NCBI GenBank assembly: GCA_001603615.1
Contig: LUZL01000143.1
Span: forward strand, 1 to 10,986
Direction: 5' to 3'
DNA: 10,986 nt
Source of the DNA: Bacteroidales bacterium Bact_20
Lineage (GTDB): Bacteria > Bacteroidota > Bacteroidia > Bacteroidales > DTU049
The number at the start of each line of letters is the position of its first letter. Position 1 is the first letter of the stretch. Positions 1 to 6,767 of the stretch are shown one piece after another. Position numbers and translations under genes: made by a program. The notes under the pieces were generated by a model. It was not told the origin of the DNA, searched no databases, and saw only the letters and a list, made by a program, of their open reading frames with translations.

Positions 1-65
1 ATCTATTATTGGTTAAATGATTTTATGAATTAATTTAATACATATACTCCGAGAATATACTATTT

Positions 66-947
66 TTATCTTCTCTTCTTTGTGATTTCTATTTGGGATA
101 TATATATTCCAAATATCACTATTACCACACTTAATAATTTCATATAATGAAATCTTTCAGTACCCATAATTATTGATATTATCAAGGTAATAATAGGAAT
201 TAAGTTCGTAAAAATTGAAGTTTTATTCACTCCTATTTTTTTTATTGAGAACGAGTATAAAGCATATGCTACACCTGTTGCTAATATTGAAAGTATTAAT
301 AAATACAATATATATTCTACATTCCATTGCATCAAAAATATTTCTTTACCTCTAAACAATACAAATGGTAAAAAGTAAATAGCACCAATTACAGTTTGCC
401 ACATAACTATTTGTAAAGTATGATATTTTTTTATTAAACCTAATAGGTAATAGTTATAAAATACGGCTGCAATTATAGTTAATAATAGCAGAACCAATCC
501 TTTTAAGCTTATTTCATTTATTTTGCCACTACCACTTATGGCTAATATAATTCCCAAAATAGTTATTATAGTACCCAAAATTTGATTTGATTTTAGTTTT
601 TCTTTTGCTAAAAAAAACATAGATATTTGTATAAATAATGGGATCATGGCTATAAATAATGAAACTAATGTTGGGCTAACATACAGTAATGCTCCGTTTT
701 CCCCTATGAAATACAAAAAAGGTTCAAATAATGTTAGCAATAAAAATTTTTTATAATCTTTTTTTTCAATTTTTAAAGAATTTTTTTTTATTTTATTTGC
801 CAAATATAAAGCTATACTTCCTAATACTGTACGTAAAAAAATTAATTGATGTGGTAATATTCCTGCTGTTAATAAAATTTTAGTAAATACAAATGAGCTA
901 CCCCAAATTATCATAGTCAATATAATTGCTCCATATACACCTATCAT
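66..947 (-). CDS. DMT-superfamily permease, EamA family (RhaT/YdcZ-like exporter)
   Basis: This is a 293-residue, almost wholly hydrophobic protein with about ten predicted transmembrane helices arranged as two EamA repeats (about residues 5-137 and 148-286). The first helix carries the typical IIWGSSFVFTK signature (residues 13-23). The second repeat has the usual late-helix pattern, with AYALYSFSIKKIG followed by LIPIITLIISIIMGTE. The family moves small metabolites such as amino acids, sugars or cofactors across the inner membrane, often outward; the substrate cannot be read from the sequence. Length (about 290 residues) is normal for the family. The ATG at 947 is preferred because the membrane helix begins right after it and a TAATTTTG element lies about 19 bases upstream. 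The gene is divergent from the TPR lipoprotein and probably monocistronic within this window. Family assignment is confident; specific function is unknown. Confidence 0.9.
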   Translation of the reverse strand: MIGVYGAIILTMIIWGSSFVFTKILLTAGILPHQLIFLRTVLGSIALYLANKIKKNSLKIEKKDYKKFLLLTLFEPFLYFIGENGALLYVSPTLVSLFIAMIPLFIQISMFFLAKEKLKSNQILGTIITILGIILAISGSGKINEISLKGLVLLLLTIIAAVFYNYYLLGLIKKYHTLQIVMWQTVIGAIYFLPFVLFRGKEIFLMQWNVEYILYLLILSILATGVAYALYSFSIKKIGVNKTSIFTNLIPIITLIISIIMGTERFHYMKLLSVVIVIFGIYISQIEITKKRR

Positions 948-965
948 AGCTAGATTTTATTTTGG

Positions 966-973
966 CAAAATTA
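966..973 (-). promoter_or_regulatory. Bacteroidota -7 promoter element for the EamA permease
   Basis: Read on the minus strand this is TAATTTTG, an exact match to the Bacteroidota -7 consensus TAnnTTTG, 18 bases before the ATG of the permease. No TTG box is visible at the usual 17-23 base spacing, so only the -7 half is supported. Confidence 0.5.
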
Positions 974-1064
974 CTTCTATTATATTTATTATTGAATAAT
1001 CTTTATAGATTTTTTTCAAATATTATTTACTTTAATTAACTTTTTCTCTTTGATTTTTAATTTT

Positions 1065-1072
1065 TAATTTTG
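1065..1072 (+). promoter_or_regulatory. Bacteroidota -7 promoter element for the TPR/DUF4292 operon
   Basis: TAATTTTG followed by CA matches TAnnTTTG and sits 31 bases before the ATG at 1104. A TTTG at 1049-1052 lies only 12 bases upstream, closer than the usual 17-23, so the -33 box is doubtful. It is the same octamer as the elements at 966-973 (-) and 6162-6169 (+). Confidence 0.55.
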
Positions 1073-1103
1073 CACAATTAACAAAATCATTTTTAAGAAA
1101 ATA

Positions 1104-2882
1104 ATGAAACAATTACCATTTTTTTTATCTTTAAATAAATCAAAGAAAAAATTTTGTAATATAAGAGTTAGTTTTTTAAATTTTATATTTATTTGCATTT
1201 TTTCTAGTATTTTTTTATCTAGTTGCAGAGTAAATAATTCACAGTCAATTAATAAATCTGTAAAACTAGATAATACTACTAAATACAGTGTAGAAATACA
1301 AAATTTATTATTAGATGCTCAAAAATATTTATTAATAAACAATTTAGATAAAGCTAAAGAGATTTTATATTTTGTCAAAAATGAAAGTCCTAAAAATGAT
1401 GTGGTATATTATTTACTTTCTAAATATTATGAAATTAATAATAAATGGGATAGTGCGTATCAATATATAGAGATGGCTATTAAATTAGCTGACAGTAATG
1501 TTTATTATATAGACCAAAGTGCTAATTTACTTGTCAATTTACGAAAATACAAAGAAGCTGCTCAAAGATATGAAACTTTAATATCTAAAAATCCAAATGT
1601 GATGGAATATTATTTCAATGCAGCTCAAATGTATTTAATGGCTTATATGCCAAATAAATCAATAGAAATCTTTACTAAATTAGAAAATCAACATGGATTT
1701 ATGCCAGAGATTGGTTTTTATAAGTATCAGATTTATGCTTTATTAAATAAAAATGATGAGGCTCTTGATGAATTATGGCGATGCATTCAATATGATCCTT
1801 CTAATTTGGAATTAAAAAAAGAATACTCTTCATTTGCTATAGAGAAAGGTAAAATTACTGCTTTGTATAGACTAGTACAATGGGCTAAACAGCGTGATAG
1901 TAGTGATGGATATGCTGCTCTTTTCGCTTCTAATTATTATTTTTCTATTAATAAAACAAATGAAATGAAAAAGGAATTATTGATAGCTCTACAAGATCCA
2001 AGGGTAGATTTTCAAGATAAATTGCAAGTAATACTCTCTAGCCTTAATAATCCCAATATAGATGATACTTTTATGTATCAACTATTTGATATTTTAATGA
2101 ATTTACATAATGATAAAACAGAAACATTTAATATCATTGGGATTTATTATCAATCAAAAAATATGCTAGACTCTGCTATTAATAATTTTAAAAAAGCTCT
2201 TCACTTAGACTCTACTAATGATGCTACATATAGAAATCTTATATTAGCTTATGAATCTAAACAAATGTATGACAGTATGCTTTTTTATGCTAATAAAGCA
2301 GTAGATTTTTATCCTGAGATTGGTGAATTCTTTTTCTATGGAGGCTATGCTGCTTTTATGTTAAAAGATTATACTCAAAGCATACTTTTACTAAATAATG
2401 CGCTTAATTATTTAACAAGCAAAAATAAAGATTTAATAAATACTATTAATGAGCTTTTAGCTAATGCTTATTATCAAACTGCTCAATACGATAAAGCATT
2501 TGATTATTTTGAAAAATCTATAAAAGCTAATCCTACCAATGCAACGCTAAAAAATAATTATGCATATGTTTTAGCTCAGCAGGATACATTATTAAATAAA
2601 GCATTGAGTTTAATAGATGAAGCTCTTAGATTAAATCCTAATAATCCATCATTCATAGACACTAAAGCTTGGATACTTTATAAACTAAATAATCTTGAAG
2701 ATGCAAAAAATTGGATAGATAAAGCTCTGATGTATAATGATTCGGATCCAGATATACTAGAACATGCTGGAGATATTTATTATAAACTCAATAAAAAGGA
2801 TATTGCTATCTCCTACTGGCAAAAGGCTATAGATAATGGCAAAAATCCTGATTTGATCAATGAAAAATTAAATGAAAAATAA
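1104..2882 (+). CDS. TPR-repeat outer-membrane lipoprotein
   Basis: The 592-residue protein starts with an unusually long basic stretch, then a hydrophobic segment ending in the lipobox LSSC, with the lipidated cysteine at residue 41. The rest is a helical TPR superstructure running from about residue 63 to the end. At least ten TPR units are recognisable, for example around 101-131, 134-165, 168-197, 203-234, 341-371, 374-404, 447-478, 481-513, 516-545 and 549-577. The block 484-577 (NNYAY, then DTKAWILYKL, then EHAGDIYYKL) is the conserved end of a Bacteroidota TPR family usually encoded just before a DUF4292 gene, as here (14-base gap). No acidic surface-export signal follows the cysteine, so a periplasm-facing outer-membrane location is inferred. 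TPRs imply a scaffold for protein partners, possibly the DUF4292 protein; no enzyme motif is present. No methionine occurs between residue 1 and the lipobox, so the ATG at 1104 is the only ATG start. Confidence 0.85.
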   Translation: MKQLPFFLSLNKSKKKFCNIRVSFLNFIFICIFSSIFLSSCRVNNSQSINKSVKLDNTTKYSVEIQNLLLDAQKYLLINNLDKAKEILYFVKNESPKNDVVYYLLSKYYEINNKWDSAYQYIEMAIKLADSNVYYIDQSANLLVNLRKYKEAAQRYETLISKNPNVMEYYFNAAQMYLMAYMPNKSIEIFTKLENQHGFMPEIGFYKYQIYALLNKNDEALDELWRCIQYDPSNLELKKEYSSFAIEKGKITALYRLVQWAKQRDSSDGYAALFASNYYFSINKTNEMKKELLIALQDPRVDFQDKLQVILSSLNNPNIDDTFMYQLFDILMNLHNDKTETFNIIGIYYQSKNMLDSAINNFKKALHLDSTNDATYRNLILAYESKQMYDSMLFYANKAVDFYPEIGEFFFYGGYAAFMLKDYTQSILLLNNALNYLTSKNKDLINTINELLANAYYQTAQYDKAFDYFEKSIKANPTNATLKNNYAYVLAQQDTLLNKALSLIDEALRLNPNNPSFIDTKAWILYKLNNLEDAKNWIDKALMYNDSDPDILEHAGDIYYKLNKKDIAISYWQKAIDNGKNPDLINEKLNEK

Positions 2883-2896
2883 TTTCAAGATCTTAT

Positions 2897-3694
2897 ATGA
2901 ATTTTAAAAAATATTTAATCTTAACTATCCTATTTTGTATAATATTTTACAGTTGTAGAGTTACTCAATATACCCAAGTACCAGTAGATGATACAGAAAA
3001 TATAACTATAGATACTATCAAAAATATTTACTCACCTTCTTATAAAACTATTTTTTTGAAAGCTAATTGTGAACTTATAAGCAATGATAATTCTAATAGT
3101 TTCAATGTAAATATTGCAATAGTACATGATAGCATTATCTGGATTAGTGGTACTCTAATCGCAGGGATAGAAGCTTTCAGAGCATTATTCACAATAGATA
3201 GCATCAGAGTTATTAATAGATTAAACAAAGAATATTATTCATTGACATATAAAGATATTAATGATAAAATGGGAGTTTGTCTAAATTTTAATGTATTAGA
3301 AGCTATGATAACAGCTAATGATTTTAAAAGTTATGAAAAAGAAATTTTACAAAAAAATATTGACACTAGCTATTCTGAATATATCATTTCTCAAATAATT
3401 AATATTAATAATAATACCTGTCATTTTTTACAAAAAACAAATATATCTTTAAATAATAATAAAATATTAAAAAATGAATTTATTTATTACGATAAAAGTA
3501 CTCTAGATATAGTTTTTAATTATAATGAATATGTAGACCAAGATAGTTTATCTCTACCTAAACAAATAAATATTGATATTAAATCAATAGATAGTCTCAT
3601 CATGCAGCTTATTATAAGTATAAAGCAAATAAGAATTAATCAGCCGATAGCTACTCCTTTTAATAAACCTAATTGGAGTAAATCTATAGATTAA
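2897..3694 (+). CDS. DUF4292 lipoprotein (LolB-like fold candidate)
   Basis: The 265-residue protein has a type II signal peptide with FYSC at residues 17-20 (lipidated Cys20). The mature part fits DUF4292. A conserved core near residues 70-140 contains VHDSIIWIS, GIEAFRALFTIDSIRVINRLNKEYY in two consecutive blocks, and an LNFNVLEAMI helix; the remainder is beta-rich. From family knowledge, DUF4292 proteins are thought to adopt a LolA/LolB-like half-barrel and are proposed lipoprotein receptors or envelope factors in Bacteroidota. Whether this one inserts lipoproteins is inference. It follows the TPR lipoprotein by 14 bases without its own promoter, so the two are very likely co-transcribed and may form a complex. 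In many relatives a third gene, an M23 (EnvC-like) peptidase, follows; here a terminator follows instead. Both lipoproteins share Cys-Arg-Val at the mature N terminus. Confidence 0.85.
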   Translation: MNFKKYLILTILFCIIFYSCRVTQYTQVPVDDTENITIDTIKNIYSPSYKTIFLKANCELISNDNSNSFNVNIAIVHDSIIWISGTLIAGIEAFRALFTIDSIRVINRLNKEYYSLTYKDINDKMGVCLNFNVLEAMITANDFKSYEKEILQKNIDTSYSEYIISQIININNNTCHFLQKTNISLNNNKILKNEFIYYDKSTLDIVFNYNEYVDQDSLSLPKQINIDIKSIDSLIMQLIISIKQIRINQPIATPFNKPNWSKSID

Positions 3695-3722
3695 AAAAAT
3701 TTTTTGTAAATCAGAAATTTTT

Positions 3723-3757
3723 AAAAAAAAGGTGAGCATATATATGCTCACCTTTTT
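3723..3757. terminator. Bidirectional intrinsic terminator between convergent operons
   Basis: A perfect 22-base palindrome at 3731-3752 (arm GGTGAGCAT, loop ATAT) is flanked by eight A on the left and five T on the right, so the hairpin plus U-run reads correctly on both strands. It lies between the DUF4292 stop and the stop of the convergent universal stress protein gene, and should end both transcripts. Confidence 0.9.
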
Positions 3758-3792
3758 GCATTTTATACTTAAAATATACCTTTTTATTAAAA

Positions 3793-4647
3793 TTAAAATC
3801 CTACATAAGTAAAATTAATCTCTCTTGGATTAATAGCCATTACAGGTATTTCGTACTCATTGAAAATTATTGTTTCATCATCAGGTTTAAGCATAAAGTT
3901 AAACATATTTACGTGGTCAGTATCAGTCATTATAAGTATTAGATCAGCATCTATATTATGTGCATATTCAATGACTTGTTCAGTAAATTTTTTTGAACTT
4001 TCATCTTCATTTTCTTTATAATCTACTATATATCTTACATCATTAGCTTTGAAGAGTTGCTCTACTTTAGATAGTATAGTTCGTATTTTAACTGGATAAA
4101 TAGGGTCTATTTTATCTGATCTTACTTTTAGATGTATAGTAGCATCAAATAATTTACTAACATAAATAGCCCATTTAATTTTTTGTCTAGACTCCAGAGT
4201 ATCATCTAATGGAGTTACGATATTTTTATATGGACGATAAAATTTTTTCTGAACAACAATAAATGGTACTTTGCTACTAGTGATTACTCTACGAGCATAG
4301 CTACCAAAGAAATTTTGAATACCACGAGGACCATGAGTCCCCATTACTACTAAAAAAGCATTATGATCTTCACTAGCTTCTGCAATATCTGAAAATATGC
4401 TACCTTCTCTAGCTTCATACTGAAATTCAATACCATATTGGGCTGACAACTCATCTGCTTTCTCTTTTAGCTTTTCATTTACAAGCTCATTAGTTACTTT
4501 ATAAATATTTAATAGCTCACGTGTATCTTTGTTTATAATATGCAATAACACAACAGGTATTTCTAGGTCCTTTGCAATATGTGCTGCATGGTCTACAGCA
4601 TAATGTGCTACTTCTGTGAAGTCAAATGGAACTAATATTACACTCAT
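3793..4647 (-). CDS. Tandem-domain universal stress protein (UspA family)
   Basis: The 284-residue cytoplasmic protein contains two Usp alpha/beta domains. Domain 1 (about 1-133) starts with the IL-VPFDFTE strand (Asp9) and ends with the ATP-binding loop GTHGPRG...FFGS at residues 103-116 (G-2x-G-8x-G-S). The spacing is one residue shorter than the classical G-2x-G-9x-G-S, as I recall for many Bacteroidota homologues. Domain 2 (about 140-274) keeps the strand IVTPLDDT and the terminal strand IPVMAINP, but its equivalent loop (about 240-262, MTDTDHVNMFNF...) lacks the glycines. It has therefore probably lost nucleotide binding. Two-domain Usp proteins of about 280 residues are typical of the phylum and act in stress survival, usually by binding ATP or AMP; the partner is unknown. 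The gene lies 31 bases behind the HD-domain gene on the same strand and probably shares its promoter. Confidence 0.92.
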   Translation of the reverse strand: MSVILVPFDFTEVAHYAVDHAAHIAKDLEIPVVLLHIINKDTRELLNIYKVTNELVNEKLKEKADELSAQYGIEFQYEAREGSIFSDIAEASEDHNAFLVVMGTHGPRGIQNFFGSYARRVITSSKVPFIVVQKKFYRPYKNIVTPLDDTLESRQKIKWAIYVSKLFDATIHLKVRSDKIDPIYPVKIRTILSKVEQLFKANDVRYIVDYKENEDESSKKFTEQVIEYAHNIDADLILIMTDTDHVNMFNFMLKPDDETIIFNEYEIPVMAINPREINFTYVGF

Positions 4648-4678
4648 ATATTTTTGTTTTAATTGTTTTTCTTTTTTA

Positions 4679-5269
4679 TTAGACTTTTAATTTTTCTAAA
4701 AGTTTAATAACCATATCTAAATTAGCTAATTTTTTCTCATTTCTCATATTATACGCAGATCTAGTAAAATAGTTATGTTTTTTTAAAAAATCTATTTCTA
4801 TCTCATACCAATCCTCTAAACTATAGTGAATACCATATTCATCTAATTCTTTTCGTAGATTAGATGCTTTTTGGAAATAATCATCTCTGCCTAAATAATC
4901 TAAATCCGAATCACACAAAACAGCACTTATCCTATCAAAAGGATGTTGTGGTATCTGAGTTGTTCGTATAACCTCATTTATATAAACTATAGATTCTTTG
5001 TCATACCCATATTTAGGTAAAACTAAATTTGCAATAGCTGCAGATGCATCTTCATTCCTTGTATATCTGATCAGATAACCTGCATCGTGAAAAAGTGCTG
5101 CAGTGAATAAGTATATTTTATCTATTTCAGTAAAACCTTCCATTTCACTATACATCTCTGCTGCAGATAAAACATCTAAAGTGTGATCTATACCATGGTA
5201 ATATAGATTTTTAGGTAACCCTTTCGCTAATCTATTTAGCAAATATTGTTTTACACCTTCATAGTTCAT
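4679..5269 (-). CDS. HD-domain metal-dependent phosphohydrolase
   Basis: The 196-residue cytoplasmic protein has a complete HD motif: His25 (with His29 in YYHGIDHT), His61-Asp62 in ALFHDAGYL, and a distal aspartate in LCDSDLDYLG (Asp120/122/124). This H...HD...D set binds one or two divalent metals and hydrolyses phosphate esters, commonly nucleotides or cyclic nucleotides. The specific substrate is not evident, and no RelA/SpoT synthetase, HD-GYP or regulatory domain is attached. The protein is almost entirely one HD domain with a short C-terminal helix (about 175-196). It is the first gene of a likely two-gene operon with the tandem universal stress protein. The ATG at 5269 is supported by a TATCTTTG promoter element 28 bases upstream. 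Confidence 0.85.
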   Translation of the reverse strand: MNYEGVKQYLLNRLAKGLPKNLYYHGIDHTLDVLSAAEMYSEMEGFTEIDKIYLFTAALFHDAGYLIRYTRNEDASAAIANLVLPKYGYDKESIVYINEVIRTTQIPQHPFDRISAVLCDSDLDYLGRDDYFQKASNLRKELDEYGIHYSLEDWYEIEIDFLKKHNYFTRSAYNMRNEKKLANLDMVIKLLEKLKV

Positions 5270-5297
5270 CTAACTGGTATTCAAAAAATACTTATGG

Positions 5298-5305
5298 CAA
5301 AGATA
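5298..5305 (-). promoter_or_regulatory. Bacteroidota -7 promoter element for the HD/Usp operon
   Basis: On the minus strand this reads TATCTTTG, matching TAnnTTTG, 28 bases ahead of the HD gene ATG. It lies back to back with the plus-strand element at 5331-5338. No convincing TTG box was seen upstream. Confidence 0.5.
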
Positions 5306-5330
5306 ATAAAAAATATTTTAAGAAATAAAT

Positions 5331-5338
5331 TAAATTTG
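5331..5338 (+). promoter_or_regulatory. Bacteroidota -7 promoter element for the methyltransferase-like gene
   Basis: TAAATTTG followed by CA matches TAnnTTTG and lies 21 bases before the ATG at 5360. Its position argues that translation starts at 5360, not at the GTG at 5509, because the latter would leave a 5' untranslated region of about 165 bases that itself encodes family-like sequence. Confidence 0.55.
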
Positions 5339-5359
5339 CATTTTTAAAATATTAAAACT

Positions 5360-6096
5360 ATGGTAGCAAATACATCAAACAATTCTGATAGTCCTATGGT
5401 AAAAATAGGCTCTTTCTTTTTTCATATACGCAATTATTTATTTCCTTTTTTTATGTAATACTTTTTGTACCATCACCAAGAATTTTTAATTCTTTTTTCA
5501 CTCCTCTTGTGCTAGGTCTGTTAATTTTGTTTAGTGGACTCATTATTAGACAATTGACTATAGGATTAGTAAATATAAATAGAGCAGGAAAAAATAGACA
5601 AGTATATGCTGATATTTTACATACTGATGGCTTATTTTCTCATAGTCGTAATCCTCTATATTTGGGTAATGTTCTCGAAATTTTGGGATTAGCCATTTTA
5701 TCAAATTCTTTAATTTTTTTAGTAATTATGTTCCCTTTTTTTGTATTTATTTATCATTCTATAATAATAGCTGAAGAAGATTTTTTATATAAAAAATTTA
5801 ATCAAGAATATTTGGAATACAAAAAACGTGTTCCCAGATGGTTACCAAATCTAAAAGGAATATCTAAAACTTTTAAAGCTTCGCATTTCAATTATAAAAG
5901 AGTTATTTTAAAAGAATATACTACTACATTTATCGCATTGCTGGCTGCTACTCTACTGATTATGAAATTATATTTCTCCTTTTATCCAGACACTTTTAGA
6001 AATAGTCTACCATATTTCTCAACTATTATTGTATTTTTAATATTAACATACTTCATAATAAGATATCTAAAAAAATCTCATAAACTCATTAGTTAA
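5360..6096 (+). CDS. Isoprenylcysteine-methyltransferase-like membrane protein, interrupted by an apparent -1 frameshift
   Basis: Two overlapping frames make up this gene. From the ATG at 5360 the first frame encodes 32 residues ending IRNYLFPFFM, then hits TAA at 5456-5458. The second frame, open well before 5452, continues the same protein as YVILFVPSPRIFN and runs to 6096. Joining them by a -1 shift within T7 (5446-5452) gives about 245 residues, a sensible full length. The body has the ICMT/phospholipid-methyltransferase core. This comprises two N-terminal helices, DGLFSHSRNPLYLGN (SHSRNPLYLG at 5638-5667), a helix pair, and the distal EEDFLYKKFNQEYLEYKKRVPRW (about 5773-5841), which together bind S-adenosylmethionine in the family. 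Two further helices close the C terminus. The substrate is unknown (lipid or small hydrophobic molecule). If only the GTG at 5509 is used, the product (195 residues) loses its first helix. The shift could be a mutation, a homopolymer sequencing error or recoding; the first two are more likely. Confidence 0.75.
5446..5452 (+). other. T7 slippery heptamer at the frame switch
   Basis: In the frame that starts at 5360 the codons are CCT TTT TTT ATG TAA, so the run reads T-TTT-TTT. This is a perfect X-XXY-YYZ arrangement for a -1 ribosomal slip just before a stop codon. A 7-base-pair AT-rich hairpin lies at 5478-5494, about 25 bases downstream, farther than the usual 5-9 bases. The site is real; its use in recoding is unproven. 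Confidence 0.4.
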
Positions 6097-6100
6097 AAAA

Positions 6101-6132
6101 TATACTATTAACTTATCAAATACGATAGTATA
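6101..6132. terminator. Possible weak hairpin terminator after the methyltransferase-like gene
   Basis: TATACTAT (6101-6108) and ATAGTATA (6125-6132) form an 8-base-pair inverted repeat with a 16-base loop, five bases after the stop codon. It is nearly pure AT and has no following T run on the plus strand. On the minus strand the run of six A at 6095-6100 would give a U-run, but no gene ends there in that direction. Function is doubtful. Confidence 0.25.
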
Positions 6133-6161
6133 ATAATACAATTAAAATAATCTAAATTCAT

Positions 6162-6169
6162 TAATTTTG
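6162..6169 (+). promoter_or_regulatory. Bacteroidota -7 promoter element for the lipoprotein-porX unit
   Basis: TAATTTTG matches TAnnTTTG, 11 bases before the ATG at 6181, which implies a very short 5' leader. The octamer is identical to those at 966-973 (-) and 1065-1072 (+). No equivalent element is visible in the 38 bases before porX, so this promoter may drive both genes. Confidence 0.5.
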
Positions 6170-6180
6170 TAAAAAAAATT

Positions 6181-6729
6181 ATGAAAAAGGTTAATATTTT
6201 ATTCATGTCACTCGTATTTATTTTTTTAAGTAGTTGCACATCTGTACATCTAAATCAAAAATACACTTATCTCAATAAAGTACCTGTGAATGCTAAAGTA
6301 GAAAATAACTATGCTACAACTAGCAAATTACAAAATCAAACTGAAGTTACTAATAATGAACTTTTGGATGAAAAAATTAATGATAATCTAACATCTAATC
6401 AAGAAATATCAAGTAAAAGTATAGCAAATATTACAAATAAAATATCAGCCAAAAGGCAATTTAATTTTAATAAAACTTTTAATAATTCTCTTAATCCATT
6501 TAAGCCATTAGAAGCAAGCCATTTTAAACAACAAATGAACAAAATAGATAATGCTTCTACAGTAGATATTGATACATTAACAAGAGTGCTGATAGGTTTA
6601 TTAATATTGTCATTAATATTAGTTATTTTAGATATTATCCTACCTGGAAATGTGTTTTCTGTAATCTCTACAATAATTATAATATTAATTTTAATTTACG
6701 GAATATATTTTCTATTTCAATTATTATAA
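6181..6729 (+). CDS. Small lipoprotein with two C-terminal membrane helices, function unknown
   Basis: I do not recognise a family. The 182-residue protein begins with a clear type II signal peptide (MKK, hydrophobic core, LSSC at residues 16-19; lipidated Cys19). Residues about 20-130 are polar, rich in Asn, Lys, Thr and Ser, and look disordered. Residues 134-154 and 159-181 are two strongly hydrophobic helices joined by a tight LPGN turn, and the protein ends within the second helix. A lipid anchor at one end and a helical hairpin at the other would be unusual for an outer-membrane lipoprotein. Retention in the inner membrane, or anchoring at both ends, is inferred. The gene has its own -7 element 11 bases upstream and ends 38 bases before porX, so co-transcription with the secretion regulator is plausible, but a functional link is unproven. 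Confidence 0.7.
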   Translation: MKKVNILFMSLVFIFLSSCTSVHLNQKYTYLNKVPVNAKVENNYATTSKLQNQTEVTNNELLDEKINDNLTSNQEISSKSIANITNKISAKRQFNFNKTFNNSLNPFKPLEASHFKQQMNKIDNASTVDIDTLTRVLIGLLILSLILVILDIILPGNVFSVISTIIIILILIYGIYFLFQLL

Positions 6730-6753
6730 TTAACTTGATAAAATATCGTTAAT
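6729..6753 (+). other. Imperfect stem-loop in the lipoprotein-porX spacer
   Basis: ATTAAC (6729-6734) pairs with GTTAAT (6748-6753) and, after a TT bulge, GATA (6737-6740) pairs with TATC (6744-6747) around an AAA loop. It is followed by A, not T, so it is not a standard plus-strand terminator. It could influence RNA stability or porX translation, or be chance in AT-rich DNA. Confidence 0.25.
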
Positions 6754-6767
6754 AAAAAAACGAAAAT

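Noticed and set aside
1..65. Possible end of a neighbouring gene or a terminator left of the permease.
   Set aside because: The 65 bases show no recognisable coding end and no stable hairpin with a T run; nothing can be supported.
3040..3228. A 62-codon minus-strand frame inside the DUF4292 gene.
   Set aside because: It is antisense to a well-supported coding region, and no promoter element or family resemblance supports it.
5478..5494. A 7-base-pair hairpin (AAGAATT, loop TTT, AATTCTT) followed by a T run, either as a terminator or as a frameshift stimulator.
   Set aside because: It lies inside coding sequence, is weak and AT-only, and sits about 25 bases from the slippery site instead of 5-9.
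5509..6096. Methyltransferase-like gene starting at the GTG at 5509.
   Set aside because: The frame is open well upstream and encodes family-like membrane sequence that joins the ATG frame at 5360; the promoter element also points to 5360.
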